A DNA stretch of 44,924 nt from Gammaproteobacteria bacterium (GTDB lineage Bacteria; Pseudomonadota; Gammaproteobacteria; Pseudomonadales; Azotimanducaceae): assembly GCA_009842245.1 (NCBI GenBank), contig VYFT01000058.1, forward strand, positions 9,650-54,573, in the 5' to 3' direction. Made by a program: the position numbers and the translations under genes. Of this stretch, positions 16,355 to 24,545 are shown piece by piece. Under the pieces are notes generated by a model. That model worked only from the letters and a program-made list of their open reading frames with translations. It did no database searches and was not told the DNA's origin. Within the stretch, counting starts at the first letter, position 1. Each line of letters opens with the position of its first letter.

Positions 16355-17362
16355 CTAAGTTGTAGGATTACCCTCGACTCTTTGGTGGACCGAGATAAAC
16401 CGATCTGCAACCGCGTCCCAAGAAAACTGTAGAGCTTCCTGACGTACTCTATCGCGGTCAAGGGAAAGACATTGCCGAACAGCGACGATCAAGTCATCGT
16501 TAAGGAATCCACTTACTCCCTCTCTTATCACATCAATCGGCCCAGTCACAGGATATGCTGCAACCGGGGTACCGCAAGCCATTGCCTCGACAGAAGTCAG
16601 ACCGAAAGTATCTGTTTTTGAAGTAAATACTAAGCAGTCTGCTTGGGCATATTCACTCACCAACTCATTACCAAAACAATAACCTTTAAATTCGATATCC
16701 GGATACGCTCGCTCAAGCCTTTCACGGTCTGGCCCATCCCCAACCACGACCTTGGTTGCTGTCATATCGAGCTTAAGAAACGCTTCAATGTTCTTTTCTT
16801 TACTAACTCGACCGACAAACAAGAGACGGGGTAGTCCTCGCTGCATGCGCGGCAACGGTTGAAACTTGTTTACATCAACGCCTCCACCGACGACGTCTAA
16901 ATGATTGAATCCGTGCCGTAATAGTTCATCTCGTTGGTTTGGAGATTGCACGATCGTGGATATCGCAGGTTTGTGAAACCATCGAAGGTATCCATATCCC
17001 CATGTTTCGGGTGCGCCCATCAGAATCTTTGCATACTCCGGAAACTTTGTATGCATGGCAGTGGAGAATTTCAGTTTTCGTCGTTGACACATCAATCGCG
17101 CCGCGATCCCAAGAGTTCCCTCGGTGGGAATGTGCACAAAGTCTACCCTCGATACGTCCACGTGGGCACTAAGGTGCCAAGGAGTCGTTGCTAACTTGAT
17201 TTCCGGATATTTTGGTAGCGATGTACGAGGAAACATCCCAGGGTGCACGACCTGGACATCAACGCCTTTGCGAACAAGAGCTTGACGTAGGGAATCAAGT
17301 GATACTACGACGCCGTTAGTTTGTGGATACCAAGCGTCCGTAGCAAAAAGAAAATTCAGCAG
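16355..17362 (-). CDS. GT4-family glycosyltransferase (probable CTG start)
   Basis: This has the GT-B fold. The C-terminal domain holds LLFVGRVSKEKNIEAF, VVVGDGPDRERL and SKTDTFGLTSVEAMACGTPV, the nucleotide-sugar-binding Glu motif of GT4. It resembles GDP-mannose-dependent mannosyltransferases. The N-terminal domain needs the strand NFLFATDAWYPQTNGVVVS, which lies upstream of the first GTG (17248). No ATG, GTG or TTG occurs between that strand and the upstream stop near 17417. The likely start is therefore CTG at 17362, 6 bases after an AGG and 13 bp after the metallophosphatase stop, giving 335 residues. Translational coupling is plausible. The pair probably acts in glycolipid or envelope synthesis; substrate is unknown. 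Confidence 0.82.
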   Translation of the reverse strand: MLNFLFATDAWYPQTNGVVVSLDSLRQALVRKGVDVQVVHPGMFPRTSLPKYPEIKLATTPWHLSAHVDVSRVDFVHIPTEGTLGIAARLMCQRRKLKFSTAMHTKFPEYAKILMGAPETWGYGYLRWFHKPAISTIVQSPNQRDELLRHGFNHLDVVGGGVDVNKFQPLPRMQRGLPRLLFVGRVSKEKNIEAFLKLDMTATKVVVGDGPDRERLERAYPDIEFKGYCFGNELVSEYAQADCLVFTSKTDTFGLTSVEAMACGTPVAAYPVTGPIDVIREGVSGFLNDDLIVAVRQCLSLDRDRVRQEALQFSWDAVADRFISVHQRVEGNPTT

Positions 17363-17375
17363 CGAACGCCTAGAG

Positions 17376-18260
17376 CTATTGCTTGGCTTTACGGGCTCGG
17401 CGGCGTGATGCTCCGTTTATTAACCTAGCTCGGCGTCGGCGAACACGGCGAACCTTTGTCGGTGTATCTTCTGCGACATCTTTGTAGACCGTAATAGTTC
17501 CGTCGTAGTCTTCCAACAAAGCCGTACAACTCTCAACCCAATCGCCACAGTTGTAGTAGTCAACATCGTCGATTCGTCGATACTCAGCATGATGAATGTG
17601 CCCGCAAACCACACCGTCGTACTTATTTATTCGGCACTCGCGAGCCACCGCAGCTTCAAAATCACTCACGGAGTTCACTGCGTTCTTAACTTTTTTCTTT
17701 GCCCAATCAGACAACGACCAATATCCGAAGCCAAAACGTTCACGCCACCAGTTCAACCAACGATTGATCACCAGAAGAATTGAATAGCCAATGTCGCCCA
17801 ACCTTGCAACCCACTTGTGGTGTAGGGTCACAACGTCGAACTGATCACCGTGTAAAACCACCAATCTGCGACCATCTGCGGTTTCGTGTACGGTGTCGTC
17901 GACAAGTCTGAGATTACCAATCAACAGGGTGGAGTATCGACGCAAAAACTCATCGTGATTTCCAGTGACATATACCACTTCGGTCCCCGCAGCCATCTGG
18001 TTTAGTATTTCTACGATGACATTGGTGTGTGTCTGTGGCCAATATGAACTGGATTTGAGCTGCCAGCCGTCGATGATGTCGCCGACGAGGTACAACTGAT
18101 CGCAACTACGTGACCGCAAAAAATGTAACAAACGTTCCGCTTGACACCCCTTCGTTCCTAAGTGGGTATCGGATATGAAGATCGTTCGAAAGTGTTCGAT
18201 CGGTCCGGCGACGTATTCTTCGGAGTCGTCGGTAAACGTGTGCTTGGCTTGGTCAGTCAC
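17376..18260 (-). CDS. LpxH-like metallophosphoesterase (UDP-2,3-diacylglucosamine diphosphatase family)
   Basis: This is a 294-residue calcineurin-like phosphatase with all metal motifs in order: SDTHLG, VGDIID, GNHD, LHGDQFD and GHIHHA. The sequence follows COG2908. An insertion, INRWLNWWRERFGFGYWSLSDW, is amphipathic and probably sits on the membrane. Tyr/Trp-rich parts around WPQT are usual for the longer LpxH-like group that neighbours glycosyltransferases. It may cleave a lipid pyrophosphate, but it need not be the lipid A enzyme itself. The C-terminus is strongly basic (RRVRRRRARL). It leads a three-gene minus-strand operon. Confidence 0.85.
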   Translation of the reverse strand: MTDQAKHTFTDDSEEYVAGPIEHFRTIFISDTHLGTKGCQAERLLHFLRSRSCDQLYLVGDIIDGWQLKSSSYWPQTHTNVIVEILNQMAAGTEVVYVTGNHDEFLRRYSTLLIGNLRLVDDTVHETADGRRLVVLHGDQFDVVTLHHKWVARLGDIGYSILLVINRWLNWWRERFGFGYWSLSDWAKKKVKNAVNSVSDFEAAVARECRINKYDGVVCGHIHHAEYRRIDDVDYYNCGDWVESCTALLEDYDGTITVYKDVAEDTPTKVRRVRRRRARLINGASRRRARKAKQ

Positions 18261-18533
18261 GATTGTGTTCGAGTACGCTGGTAATCCGCGAATTTCATTA
18301 TACGGCTATCCAATGGCCAGTTTTGTATCTACTAAAAGCTACTGACCACGTCAAATTAGGAATAGTTCCAGAGCAATAACGATAATACCCTTTCTGACTA
18401 ACGAAGCGTACACAAATCAGGTACAAAGCGTCTTCATTCAGCAAAAGACATATACGACCAACCATTTCTTCACCCACGTGAGGCTACCCCTAAATAGTCC
18501 CGTTCTAAACTACACCGATACCCACGAAGAGTA
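18261..18533. other. Divergent intergenic region (273 bp)
   Basis: It must hold the promoters for the minus-strand phosphatase operon and the plus-strand pterin genes. I see no ORF, strong repeat or recognisable regulatory site in it. Confidence 0.5.
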
Positions 18534-19031
18534 ATGCCAAAAGTTTCGGCTAAAGAAATTTGGCTTGACATTCACAAGGAAGCACACCATTTCTCGTGTG
18601 CTCACTTCACTATTTTCTCGGCAAATGAGCGTGAAAACCTTCACGGACACAACTATTCCGTCCGCGCTCGAGCGCAGTGTACGATCGCGGATTCGGGTCT
18701 GTGTTTTAACTACAACGAACTAAAAGATTTGATCAACGTACTTTGCGATTCTTTGGATGAATCAACGTTACTCCCAAGTCTTTCACCTCACTTGTCGATT
18801 CGAAATGAGGAAGGGTACGTCTGTGCAGATTTTTCCGATGAGACTATGAAATTTCTACCACGCGACGTGAAATTGCTAGATGTACGAAATGTCTCCGTGG
18901 AAGAACTCGCAAGTTGGATCATCACAAAATTAGTCGCGCACGAGAAATTTCAAGCGTTAGCAATCACTCGGTTTGAACTCACAGTTTCATCGGGTCCTAG
19001 TGAGTCCGCTACCGCTATATGGCTACCATGA
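18534..19031 (+). CDS. 6-pyruvoyltetrahydropterin synthase/QueD-family protein, Cys-less variant
   Basis: The 165-residue protein is a COG0720 T-fold enzyme. Zinc ligands are His24 in FSCAHF and His37 and His39 in LHGHNY. The C-terminal SSGPSESATAIW carries the pterin-anchoring Glu. The catalytic Cys found four residues before HGH in QueD is absent. Instead the sequence is ERENLHGH, with Glu34 three residues before. This ExxHGH pattern is that of the PTPS-III group, which can replace dihydroneopterin aldolase (FolB) in folate synthesis. A longer insert (about residues 75-110) is also unlike short QueD. It overlaps the SDR gene by 13 bp. Confidence 0.82.
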   Translation: MPKVSAKEIWLDIHKEAHHFSCAHFTIFSANERENLHGHNYSVRARAQCTIADSGLCFNYNELKDLINVLCDSLDESTLLPSLSPHLSIRNEEGYVCADFSDETMKFLPRDVKLLDVRNVSVEELASWIITKLVAHEKFQALAITRFELTVSSGPSESATAIWLP

Positions 19032-19729
19032 CCACCGCTGTAATTACTGGTGCTAGTTCGGGTATTGGCCTAGCGACTGCGCGACTGTTTCTTGAACATC
19101 GGTATGAAGTCTATAACCTCTCACGTCGGCCGTGTCCGGACACTCGAGTAAACAGTGTAAAAATCGATCTTTCCTCTCCACGCCTAGCCGTGAATCTGAA
19201 ACGATCCTTACTGTCGCAATTGGATCTCACTCCGCCTACGGAAATTCATTTAATTCACAATGCTGCAAAACTTCATAGTGATACCGCGCTAGCTACGACA
19301 GACGAGACCCTGCAAGAAGTCATGCAAGTTAATGTCTTCGCTCCCAATACTCTCAATCGGCTGCTCATTCCGCACATGGCCGCGGGATCAAGCATTGTGT
19401 TGGTTGGATCGACGCTCGCAGAAAAAGCAGTCGCGAATGTTTTTTCCTACGTGACCTCAAAGCATGCCGTTGTCGGGATGATGCGAGCCCTGTGTCAAGA
19501 CCTCGCGGGTACAGAGGTACATGTAAGTTGCATCTGCCCTGGATTCACCGACACAGAAATGCTACGTTCTCGCATACCGGAGGACAATCTGAATGATGTA
19601 GCGCAAATGTCCACGTTTCAGCGTCTCGTTCAACCAGAAGAGATCGCCCAATCAATCTTCTGGGCTACACAAAATCCAGTCCTAAACGGTAGCGTGATCC
19701 ATGCGAATCTCGGACAAAAGGAACAATAG
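19019..19729 (+). CDS. SDR-family NAD(P)-dependent oxidoreductase
   Basis: The 236-residue protein is a classical short-chain dehydrogenase. The cofactor loop is TGASSGIG (about residues 10-17), with NAA in the central strand, the catalytic Ser in VGSTLAE and the Tyr/Lys pair in YVTSK. The C-terminus LNGSVIHANLG fits the substrate side. Being translated from inside the pterin-enzyme gene, it could act on a pterin, as sepiapterin reductase and FolM do. That is inferred from position only. The ATG at 19019 is taken; a second ATG two codons later is possible. Confidence 0.85.
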   Translation: MATMTTAVITGASSGIGLATARLFLEHRYEVYNLSRRPCPDTRVNSVKIDLSSPRLAVNLKRSLLSQLDLTPPTEIHLIHNAAKLHSDTALATTDETLQEVMQVNVFAPNTLNRLLIPHMAAGSSIVLVGSTLAEKAVANVFSYVTSKHAVVGMMRALCQDLAGTEVHVSCICPGFTDTEMLRSRIPEDNLNDVAQMSTFQRLVQPEEIAQSIFWATQNPVLNGSVIHANLGQKEQ

Positions 19730-19733
19730 TTTG

Positions 19734-20531
19734 ATGGAACAGGACGGAATTTACCGATTACGCAGGCTACGGGTCTTCTTAGTTCTCTCCGGAATCTTTC
19801 TCGGAAGTCTCGCCATGCTCAACATCATCGGTATCAGTCGATTCATAGATCTGACGTTCAGCGTCTTTGGAGTGAAGATTCCGCTGATTCTTGGTGTTGG
19901 GATTCTCCCCTATCCCATTACTTTTCTATGCACTGACCTGATTAGCGAGTTATACGGACGCAAACGCGCCACAGATATGGTTTTGGTTGGTTTCTTAGTA
20001 AATCTTTGGATCTTCTTCATTCTTTGGCTTGGCGGTGTTTTACCCGGAACAGAAGGAGAAGTCTTAGTCGACGCCTCCGGTCGCGCGCCAGCGTTCTTCG
20101 AAATTCGCAGTCAAACGCTACAGATTATGACTGCTTCAATGGTTGCGTATCTGTGCGCGCAATTTTGTGATGTTCGACTATTTCACTTTTGGAAGCATTT
20201 AACGAAAGGCAAACACCTTTGGTTACGAAATAACGGCTCTACCGTCGTAAGCCAGTTGATCGATCAAACCGCAGTGATCTTGTGTATCCAATTCCTTCCC
20301 GGCGGCGGCGAGTTGCCAATTAACGAAAATGAGGGCTTGTGGGGACAACTTATTGTGTTAATCGCATCAGGATATGTCTTCAAACTCTTGGTCGCACTAG
20401 TCGACACTGGTCCAGCATATTTAGCCGTAAAGTTACTGCGTCCATATCTTGGACTAAAACAATACGAAGAAATCGATCCCGGCGAATTTCACATTTCCAG
20501 CGACGATTCGGGTGGGAAAAAGAGTCTTTGA
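19734..20531 (+). CDS. VUT-family (YhhQ/DUF165) transporter, putative queuosine precursor transporter
   Basis: The protein has about 265 residues and six predicted membrane helices. The YhhQ/VUT signature ILPYPITFLCTDLISELYGRKRA is present, as is a later FWKHLTKGKHLWLRNNGSTVVSQLIDQ. Family members import queuine or preQ precursors. The ATG at 19734 is preferred over the upstream frame start because AAAGGAAC precedes it. It is 4 bp after the SDR stop, so all three genes form an operon. The acidic, serine-rich tail is cytoplasmic. Confidence 0.85.
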   Translation: MEQDGIYRLRRLRVFLVLSGIFLGSLAMLNIIGISRFIDLTFSVFGVKIPLILGVGILPYPITFLCTDLISELYGRKRATDMVLVGFLVNLWIFFILWLGGVLPGTEGEVLVDASGRAPAFFEIRSQTLQIMTASMVAYLCAQFCDVRLFHFWKHLTKGKHLWLRNNGSTVVSQLIDQTAVILCIQFLPGGGELPINENEGLWGQLIVLIASGYVFKLLVALVDTGPAYLAVKLLRPYLGLKQYEEIDPGEFHISSDDSGGKKSL

Positions 20532-20724
20532 ATTGTCAACTGGGGAGTATGGTTCGAAATTTCGACGTGAAAATTGCGTAACGACGCTGACTCTTTGAGC
20601 TAAAACACCCGGATGTCTGCAAGCAGTTTTCTCTGACGCAGTCCAAGTCTTTATATAAGTGTCCTATCTTGAATCTAAGTCTTACAATTGATTGCTTAGT
20701 CAACATATTTTGGGATAGCAGTCC
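20532..20724. promoter_or_regulatory. Region before the array, likely promoter
   Basis: This 193-bp non-coding stretch contains AT-rich TTTATATAAG and the sequence ATTGCTTAGTCAACA. The latter is weakly similar to the conserved block found before members 2 and 4. It probably carries the promoter of the first array gene. No exact promoter is assigned. Confidence 0.4.
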
Positions 20725-23700
20725 GTGAATATTCACACAATTTGGACACTGGCGAAGTTAGAAATGCGTTCGTGCCGTAGGCTATTTCGTTACTGGGTGT
20801 TTCTTGGGATCGCACTATTTGTGTGTGGTTCGTTGTATATCAATTACATTACCTATTTCTCGAGTTGGCCGATGTCCCCTTCCGGTTGGTTTCTAGAAAC
20901 GATGGAAGCACGGTACTCCTTCACCAACATGATCGAAGTTTGGGGAACTCTTTTCGTCATTGGAATTGTGATTGTCAGTTTTGACTATCACCATCGTGAT
21001 ATTCAAGCTAGAGTCTTTGAAGTCTTGGAATCAAGACCTGCTAACAATTTAGAACTTGTCGTCGGTCGAATTTTGGGAAGTTTCATATTGATGCTCCTGC
21101 CGATTTTGTTGTTCTTCTTGGTCGCTTCTTGCTACGAAGTAGTAGCTTCGTTTTTCATCAACGCGAATCGCTTCGGCTCACTTCCCCTATCCGTTGTTCC
21201 TCAATTGTTTTGGAACATAGTTCCCAGTCTCTTGTTATTCAGTGCCTTCGTGTCTTGTCTTGCAATTTTCGTTCGAATTCGCATGTTAGTCTTGGTTGTG
21301 GCCATTGGCGTACTTTTCGCTCATATTTTCTTCTTCTTTCAATTACCTCAGGGTTTGCAGAGTGTATTTTCCTTGTTCCCAGGCAGTGCTCACCTTCACA
21401 GCGATATAGCACCAATACACAACGCAATACCGGTCCTAGTCAATCGGCTAGCAATATTGTTGGCGGCTTTTGCACTCTTCGCGCTAGTTGCTGCGTTTCT
21501 AAAGCGTACTCAACCAAAACGAGTCCATTTTGCAGTGAGTGGCAGCGTGTGCCTTGCCACGGGAGTGCTCTGTGTGATCGGCTTGTACTCAAGTTATTTC
21601 TTCACTGAGAATAGCAGGAATAGGTGGGTCGAGGCACACGCAGCACAACACGTCGAATCTTTCCCAAAAATTCGACACATAGATGGCAGTATTGATCTCT
21701 ATCCAGGACGCAACATTTCCGTAGATTTGACATTGACGTTAGAGCCTCCAAAGGAAAATCCCACGGATGTGGTCGTCCTTTCATTGAATCCAGGTTATCG
21801 TGCTCTAAAGCTGTGGATTGATGGCGAAGAAATTTCGAGTCAAAATTTTTCTCATGGTTTGTTAAAGATACCAACATCTGTACTCCCGCACGATGAACAT
21901 CAAGTACGTGTAGTAGCCAAAGGCAAACCGAATGAAAACTTTGCTTACTTGGACCAAGCTCGAGACCTCAAGAAACAAGCACTTCCCGGCGTGGAGAATC
22001 TAGGTACGAAGAGCTTTGTATTTCATCCCAACTTTGTAGCGTTGGTACCTGGAGTCAAGTGGTATCCGACCTCCGGTTCGTCGCTGAATGAAAGCCTGTT
22101 GGAGAGCAGACCACGAGACCTGTTCACGGTGGATGTCAGTGTTTCGGTTCCAAAACAGTGGACCGTCGCAATGGTTGGTGACCGCAAAGTTGACCACGCT
22201 CAGAATCGGATTACTTATCAATTTAACACCACGGCACGCGTACCAGAAATGGCACTAATAGCGGCGAATTTTGTGTCGCGGTCCACGACTATAGGAGGCG
22301 TCGATTTTGAACTTTTGCTAAGTAACAAACACGAGCGCAATTTGAACGTGTTTGCCCCATACGTCAACGAATTAGAAAATTGGATAGCTGAAAACTTAGA
22401 AAACGCGCGACAACTGTCCTTTGAGTACCCTTACGGTACGTTCTATGTAGTCGAAGTTCCAAGTACATTGAGAATTTTCGGGGGCGGTTGGCGCATGGAC
22501 ACCGTATTACACCCACCTGGAATGATGCTATTGCGCGAGACCGCGTTTCCTGTAGCGCGTTTCGATCTAGCTCTACAAAGAAATCAAATTGACGAAACTC
22601 AGGACGGTGATGTCGTACTCGAGAAATTGATACAGTATTTTGAAGACGATCTACAGGGAGGTAATCCGTATACAGGCTTCTCTCGCAACTTCGTGAATCA
22701 CCGGACTTCGCCCACGGGTCGAGGAAGTACCGCACTCGACTATCTCATTGAGCGACTGTCAACTCAATTGATCACAGAGCGAGACAGTCTTTTTGTCCCG
22801 AGTCTCTGGGAGTATGGCATGGCTTCTGACTCTACTGTCACTGTGGTGAATGTTGCTGGTCAGGCGCGTGTTGGTCCCGCTACAGCAGGACGTAAACGCG
22901 TCGCGGTGCTACCTTCCTCGTGGGAAGAAATTGAGAAGACTTCATTGTTCGATTTAGAGTTGGTACGTAAGCCGATTCCATCCTTTCGAGCACTCTTAAC
23001 GAAGACCGATGTACTGGTTCAGTTGATGCTCGAACAATATGGTACGGAAGAATTGGCCTACTTTCTAAACCAATTGTCGACCGACTTTCAGGGAAAATCC
23101 TACACGCTCGCGAACTTTTACGACACTGCCAAAGTGACTAGTATCGATTTGCACAAGTGGTTCCAAGGTTGGTTTGAAGCGACTACACTACCAGGCTACA
23201 TGATCGCAAATCCTCGTATTACGAAGATACGTTCATCCACACCTGAACTGTATCAAACGACTTTTGTAGTTCACAACACTGAGACAGTGCCGGGATTCAT
23301 TCGCGTTCTCTCGTCTGAAGATGCACAGGCGAACTTTACACATCACACGGGTAATATCCGTGCGTCAGATGCTATTTTCTTAGGCGGTCGAGAATCTGTA
23401 CAAATCTCAATTCATTCCGAGGACCCCCTGGCGGGTGTCGAGATTGATCCTTACCTTGCACTCAATCGCACATATTTCAGAGTCCATCTACCGCGCTATG
23501 ACGACGAATCTATCGAAACAGCGCCTGAAGAACCATTTTTGTCATTCATAGAGTGGGTTCCACCAGAGTCCTCAGCAGTTGTCGTTGATGATCTTGATCC
23601 AGGATTTAGTATCCAAGGTCAGAGTACCTCTGAATCAAGAAACTTCTCTAATATATTTACCACTGTTCTCCCTATCGCCGAAGAGGACTTGGACTTAGGC

Positions 23701-24234
23701 TTACCGGTGTACGCACATGCTCTCCCGCCTCCGGGACTATGGACTCGAAAGTACGATGCAAAGAGCTATGGCCATTACCGTCGTACCCACGCAGTTGTTG
23801 AAGAGGGGACACAAGCTACCTCAGCAAGATTTGTCGCCACGATACCTGACGAAGGAGAGTGGAAATTAGACTACTATTTACCGGCGATCGCATTTTTGTT
23901 GTCTCGAGCCGATGACACTATCGTTGCAGTACGTGGAGTAAGGACTTCTCGCTATTATCGCGCTGAGGGGATGGCTGAACCGGACGAACCTGAAGAACGC
24001 TACGTGTTGACGATCAAGGATGGTGACGAAGAGGGGACACGGGAATTTGATGTTACGCAAGCTAAAGTCGGATGGAACGACATCGGAACTTTTCATTTAG
24101 ACTCAACCGAGGTGGAGGTACTAGTCAGTGATTTTGCGGGGCATGAAGACATAAAAGTATTCGCCGATGCAATCCGATGGACGCGGGTGGTTCCAATCGA
24201 TATAGGTCAAGAGAAGGAAAGCGCGCAACGTTGA
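20725..24234 (+). CDS. Array member 1: ABC-2 permease-like / M1-like / golvesin-like fusion
   Basis: The 1169-residue protein has seven likely membrane helices (about 25-40, 68-86, 114-140, 160-183, 186-205, 238-258, 268-292). This puts the remaining 870 residues in the periplasm if the N-terminus is inside. EMRSCRRL (14-20) is the family N-terminal signature. ESRPANNLELVVGR (about 102-115) matches the cytoplasmic ABC-2 loop that touches the ATPase. Residues 310-540 resemble the M1 N-terminal beta domain and about 540-850 its catalytic domain, with GGGWRMD at 585 but no HExxH. VVVDDLDPGF (about 952) to ADAIRW is golvesin-like. The start is GTG. With member 2 it forms a subgroup (WYPTSG where members 3-7 have WYPISG or WYPVSG). 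Confidence 0.88.
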   Translation: MNIHTIWTLAKLEMRSCRRLFRYWVFLGIALFVCGSLYINYITYFSSWPMSPSGWFLETMEARYSFTNMIEVWGTLFVIGIVIVSFDYHHRDIQARVFEVLESRPANNLELVVGRILGSFILMLLPILLFFLVASCYEVVASFFINANRFGSLPLSVVPQLFWNIVPSLLLFSAFVSCLAIFVRIRMLVLVVAIGVLFAHIFFFFQLPQGLQSVFSLFPGSAHLHSDIAPIHNAIPVLVNRLAILLAAFALFALVAAFLKRTQPKRVHFAVSGSVCLATGVLCVIGLYSSYFFTENSRNRWVEAHAAQHVESFPKIRHIDGSIDLYPGRNISVDLTLTLEPPKENPTDVVVLSLNPGYRALKLWIDGEEISSQNFSHGLLKIPTSVLPHDEHQVRVVAKGKPNENFAYLDQARDLKKQALPGVENLGTKSFVFHPNFVALVPGVKWYPTSGSSLNESLLESRPRDLFTVDVSVSVPKQWTVAMVGDRKVDHAQNRITYQFNTTARVPEMALIAANFVSRSTTIGGVDFELLLSNKHERNLNVFAPYVNELENWIAENLENARQLSFEYPYGTFYVVEVPSTLRIFGGGWRMDTVLHPPGMMLLRETAFPVARFDLALQRNQIDETQDGDVVLEKLIQYFEDDLQGGNPYTGFSRNFVNHRTSPTGRGSTALDYLIERLSTQLITERDSLFVPSLWEYGMASDSTVTVVNVAGQARVGPATAGRKRVAVLPSSWEEIEKTSLFDLELVRKPIPSFRALLTKTDVLVQLMLEQYGTEELAYFLNQLSTDFQGKSYTLANFYDTAKVTSIDLHKWFQGWFEATTLPGYMIANPRITKIRSSTPELYQTTFVVHNTETVPGFIRVLSSEDAQANFTHHTGNIRASDAIFLGGRESVQISIHSEDPLAGVEIDPYLALNRTYFRVHLPRYDDESIETAPEEPFLSFIEWVPPESSAVVVDDLDPGFSIQGQSTSESRNFSNIFTTVLPIAEEDLDLGLPVYAHALPPPGLWTRKYDAKSYGHYRRTHAVVEEGTQATSARFVATIPDEGEWKLDYYLPAIAFLLSRADDTIVAVRGVRTSRYYRAEGMAEPDEPEERYVLTIKDGDEEGTREFDVTQAKVGWNDIGTFHLDSTEVEVLVSDFAGHEDIKVFADAIRWTRVVPIDIGQEKESAQR

Positions 24235-24545
24235 TAGTGCGGGCAGTTTGCTCGGTAGCGCAGGTGTTTGATTACGACTCTGGACAAGGCTACTAGCTCA
24301 CTTCGGCCGGCTTGATCGCTAACGAGTCTGGGCAAAGAAAATCCAACAGCTACGTCAGATCTACATTCTCTGACGAAACAACGGCACGATTATTGCTTAA
24401 GGAGAATTACTCAATACTCTTAAGCACCGGGATGTTGGTACACAATCTCCTCTTTCGCTTTCCTCATGTCCCGGTGCCCCTCCCTTTTGGTGTTTAGTCG
24501 TCATAATTACTATATGGACTGAACGCTGTAAAGGGAGAAAATACC
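24235..24545. promoter_or_regulatory. 311-bp spacer between array members 1 and 2
   Basis: There is no convincing gene. The start (GATAGTGCGGGCAG...) and later parts resemble the spacer before member 4. It contains the conserved 56-bp block at 24381-24436. An ATG at 24432 opens a 21-codon remnant (MLVHNLLFRFPH), which aligns with the N-terminal extension of member 4 (MLALNLPFRFPH) but stops at 24497. AT-rich TAATTACTATATGG upstream of member 2 could be a -10. The TTG start is preceded by GGGAG. Confidence 0.5.
24381..24436 (+). repeat. Conserved spacer block, copy 1
   Basis: This aligns without gaps to 31658-31713, with 9 differences in 56 positions. It contains GCTTAAG (24395-24401) and CTTAAGC (24419-24425), a perfect 7-bp inverted repeat around ACTCAATACT. 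Conservation in otherwise diverged non-coding DNA suggests a regulatory site or shared leader. Confidence 0.65.

Noticed and set aside
17248..17248. GTG as start of the glycosyltransferase
   Set aside because: It would remove the first beta strand and loop of the GT-B fold, whose sequence is clearly readable upstream.
22320..22340. HE-containing segments such as KHERNL as a zinc-peptidase motif
   Set aside because: None has the second His of HExxH, and they lie in the wrong part of the domain.
24240..24320. tRNA-like stretch (GCTCGGTAGCGCAGG resembles a D-arm)
   Set aside because: No acceptor stem, anticodon arm or T-loop can be built, and the homologous spacer before member 4 has diverged in the same positions.
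24312..24497. 61-codon ORF in the spacer between members 1 and 2
   Set aside because: Only its last 21 codons match the N-terminus of member 4; the first part looks non-coding. Treated as a leader remnant, not a gene.
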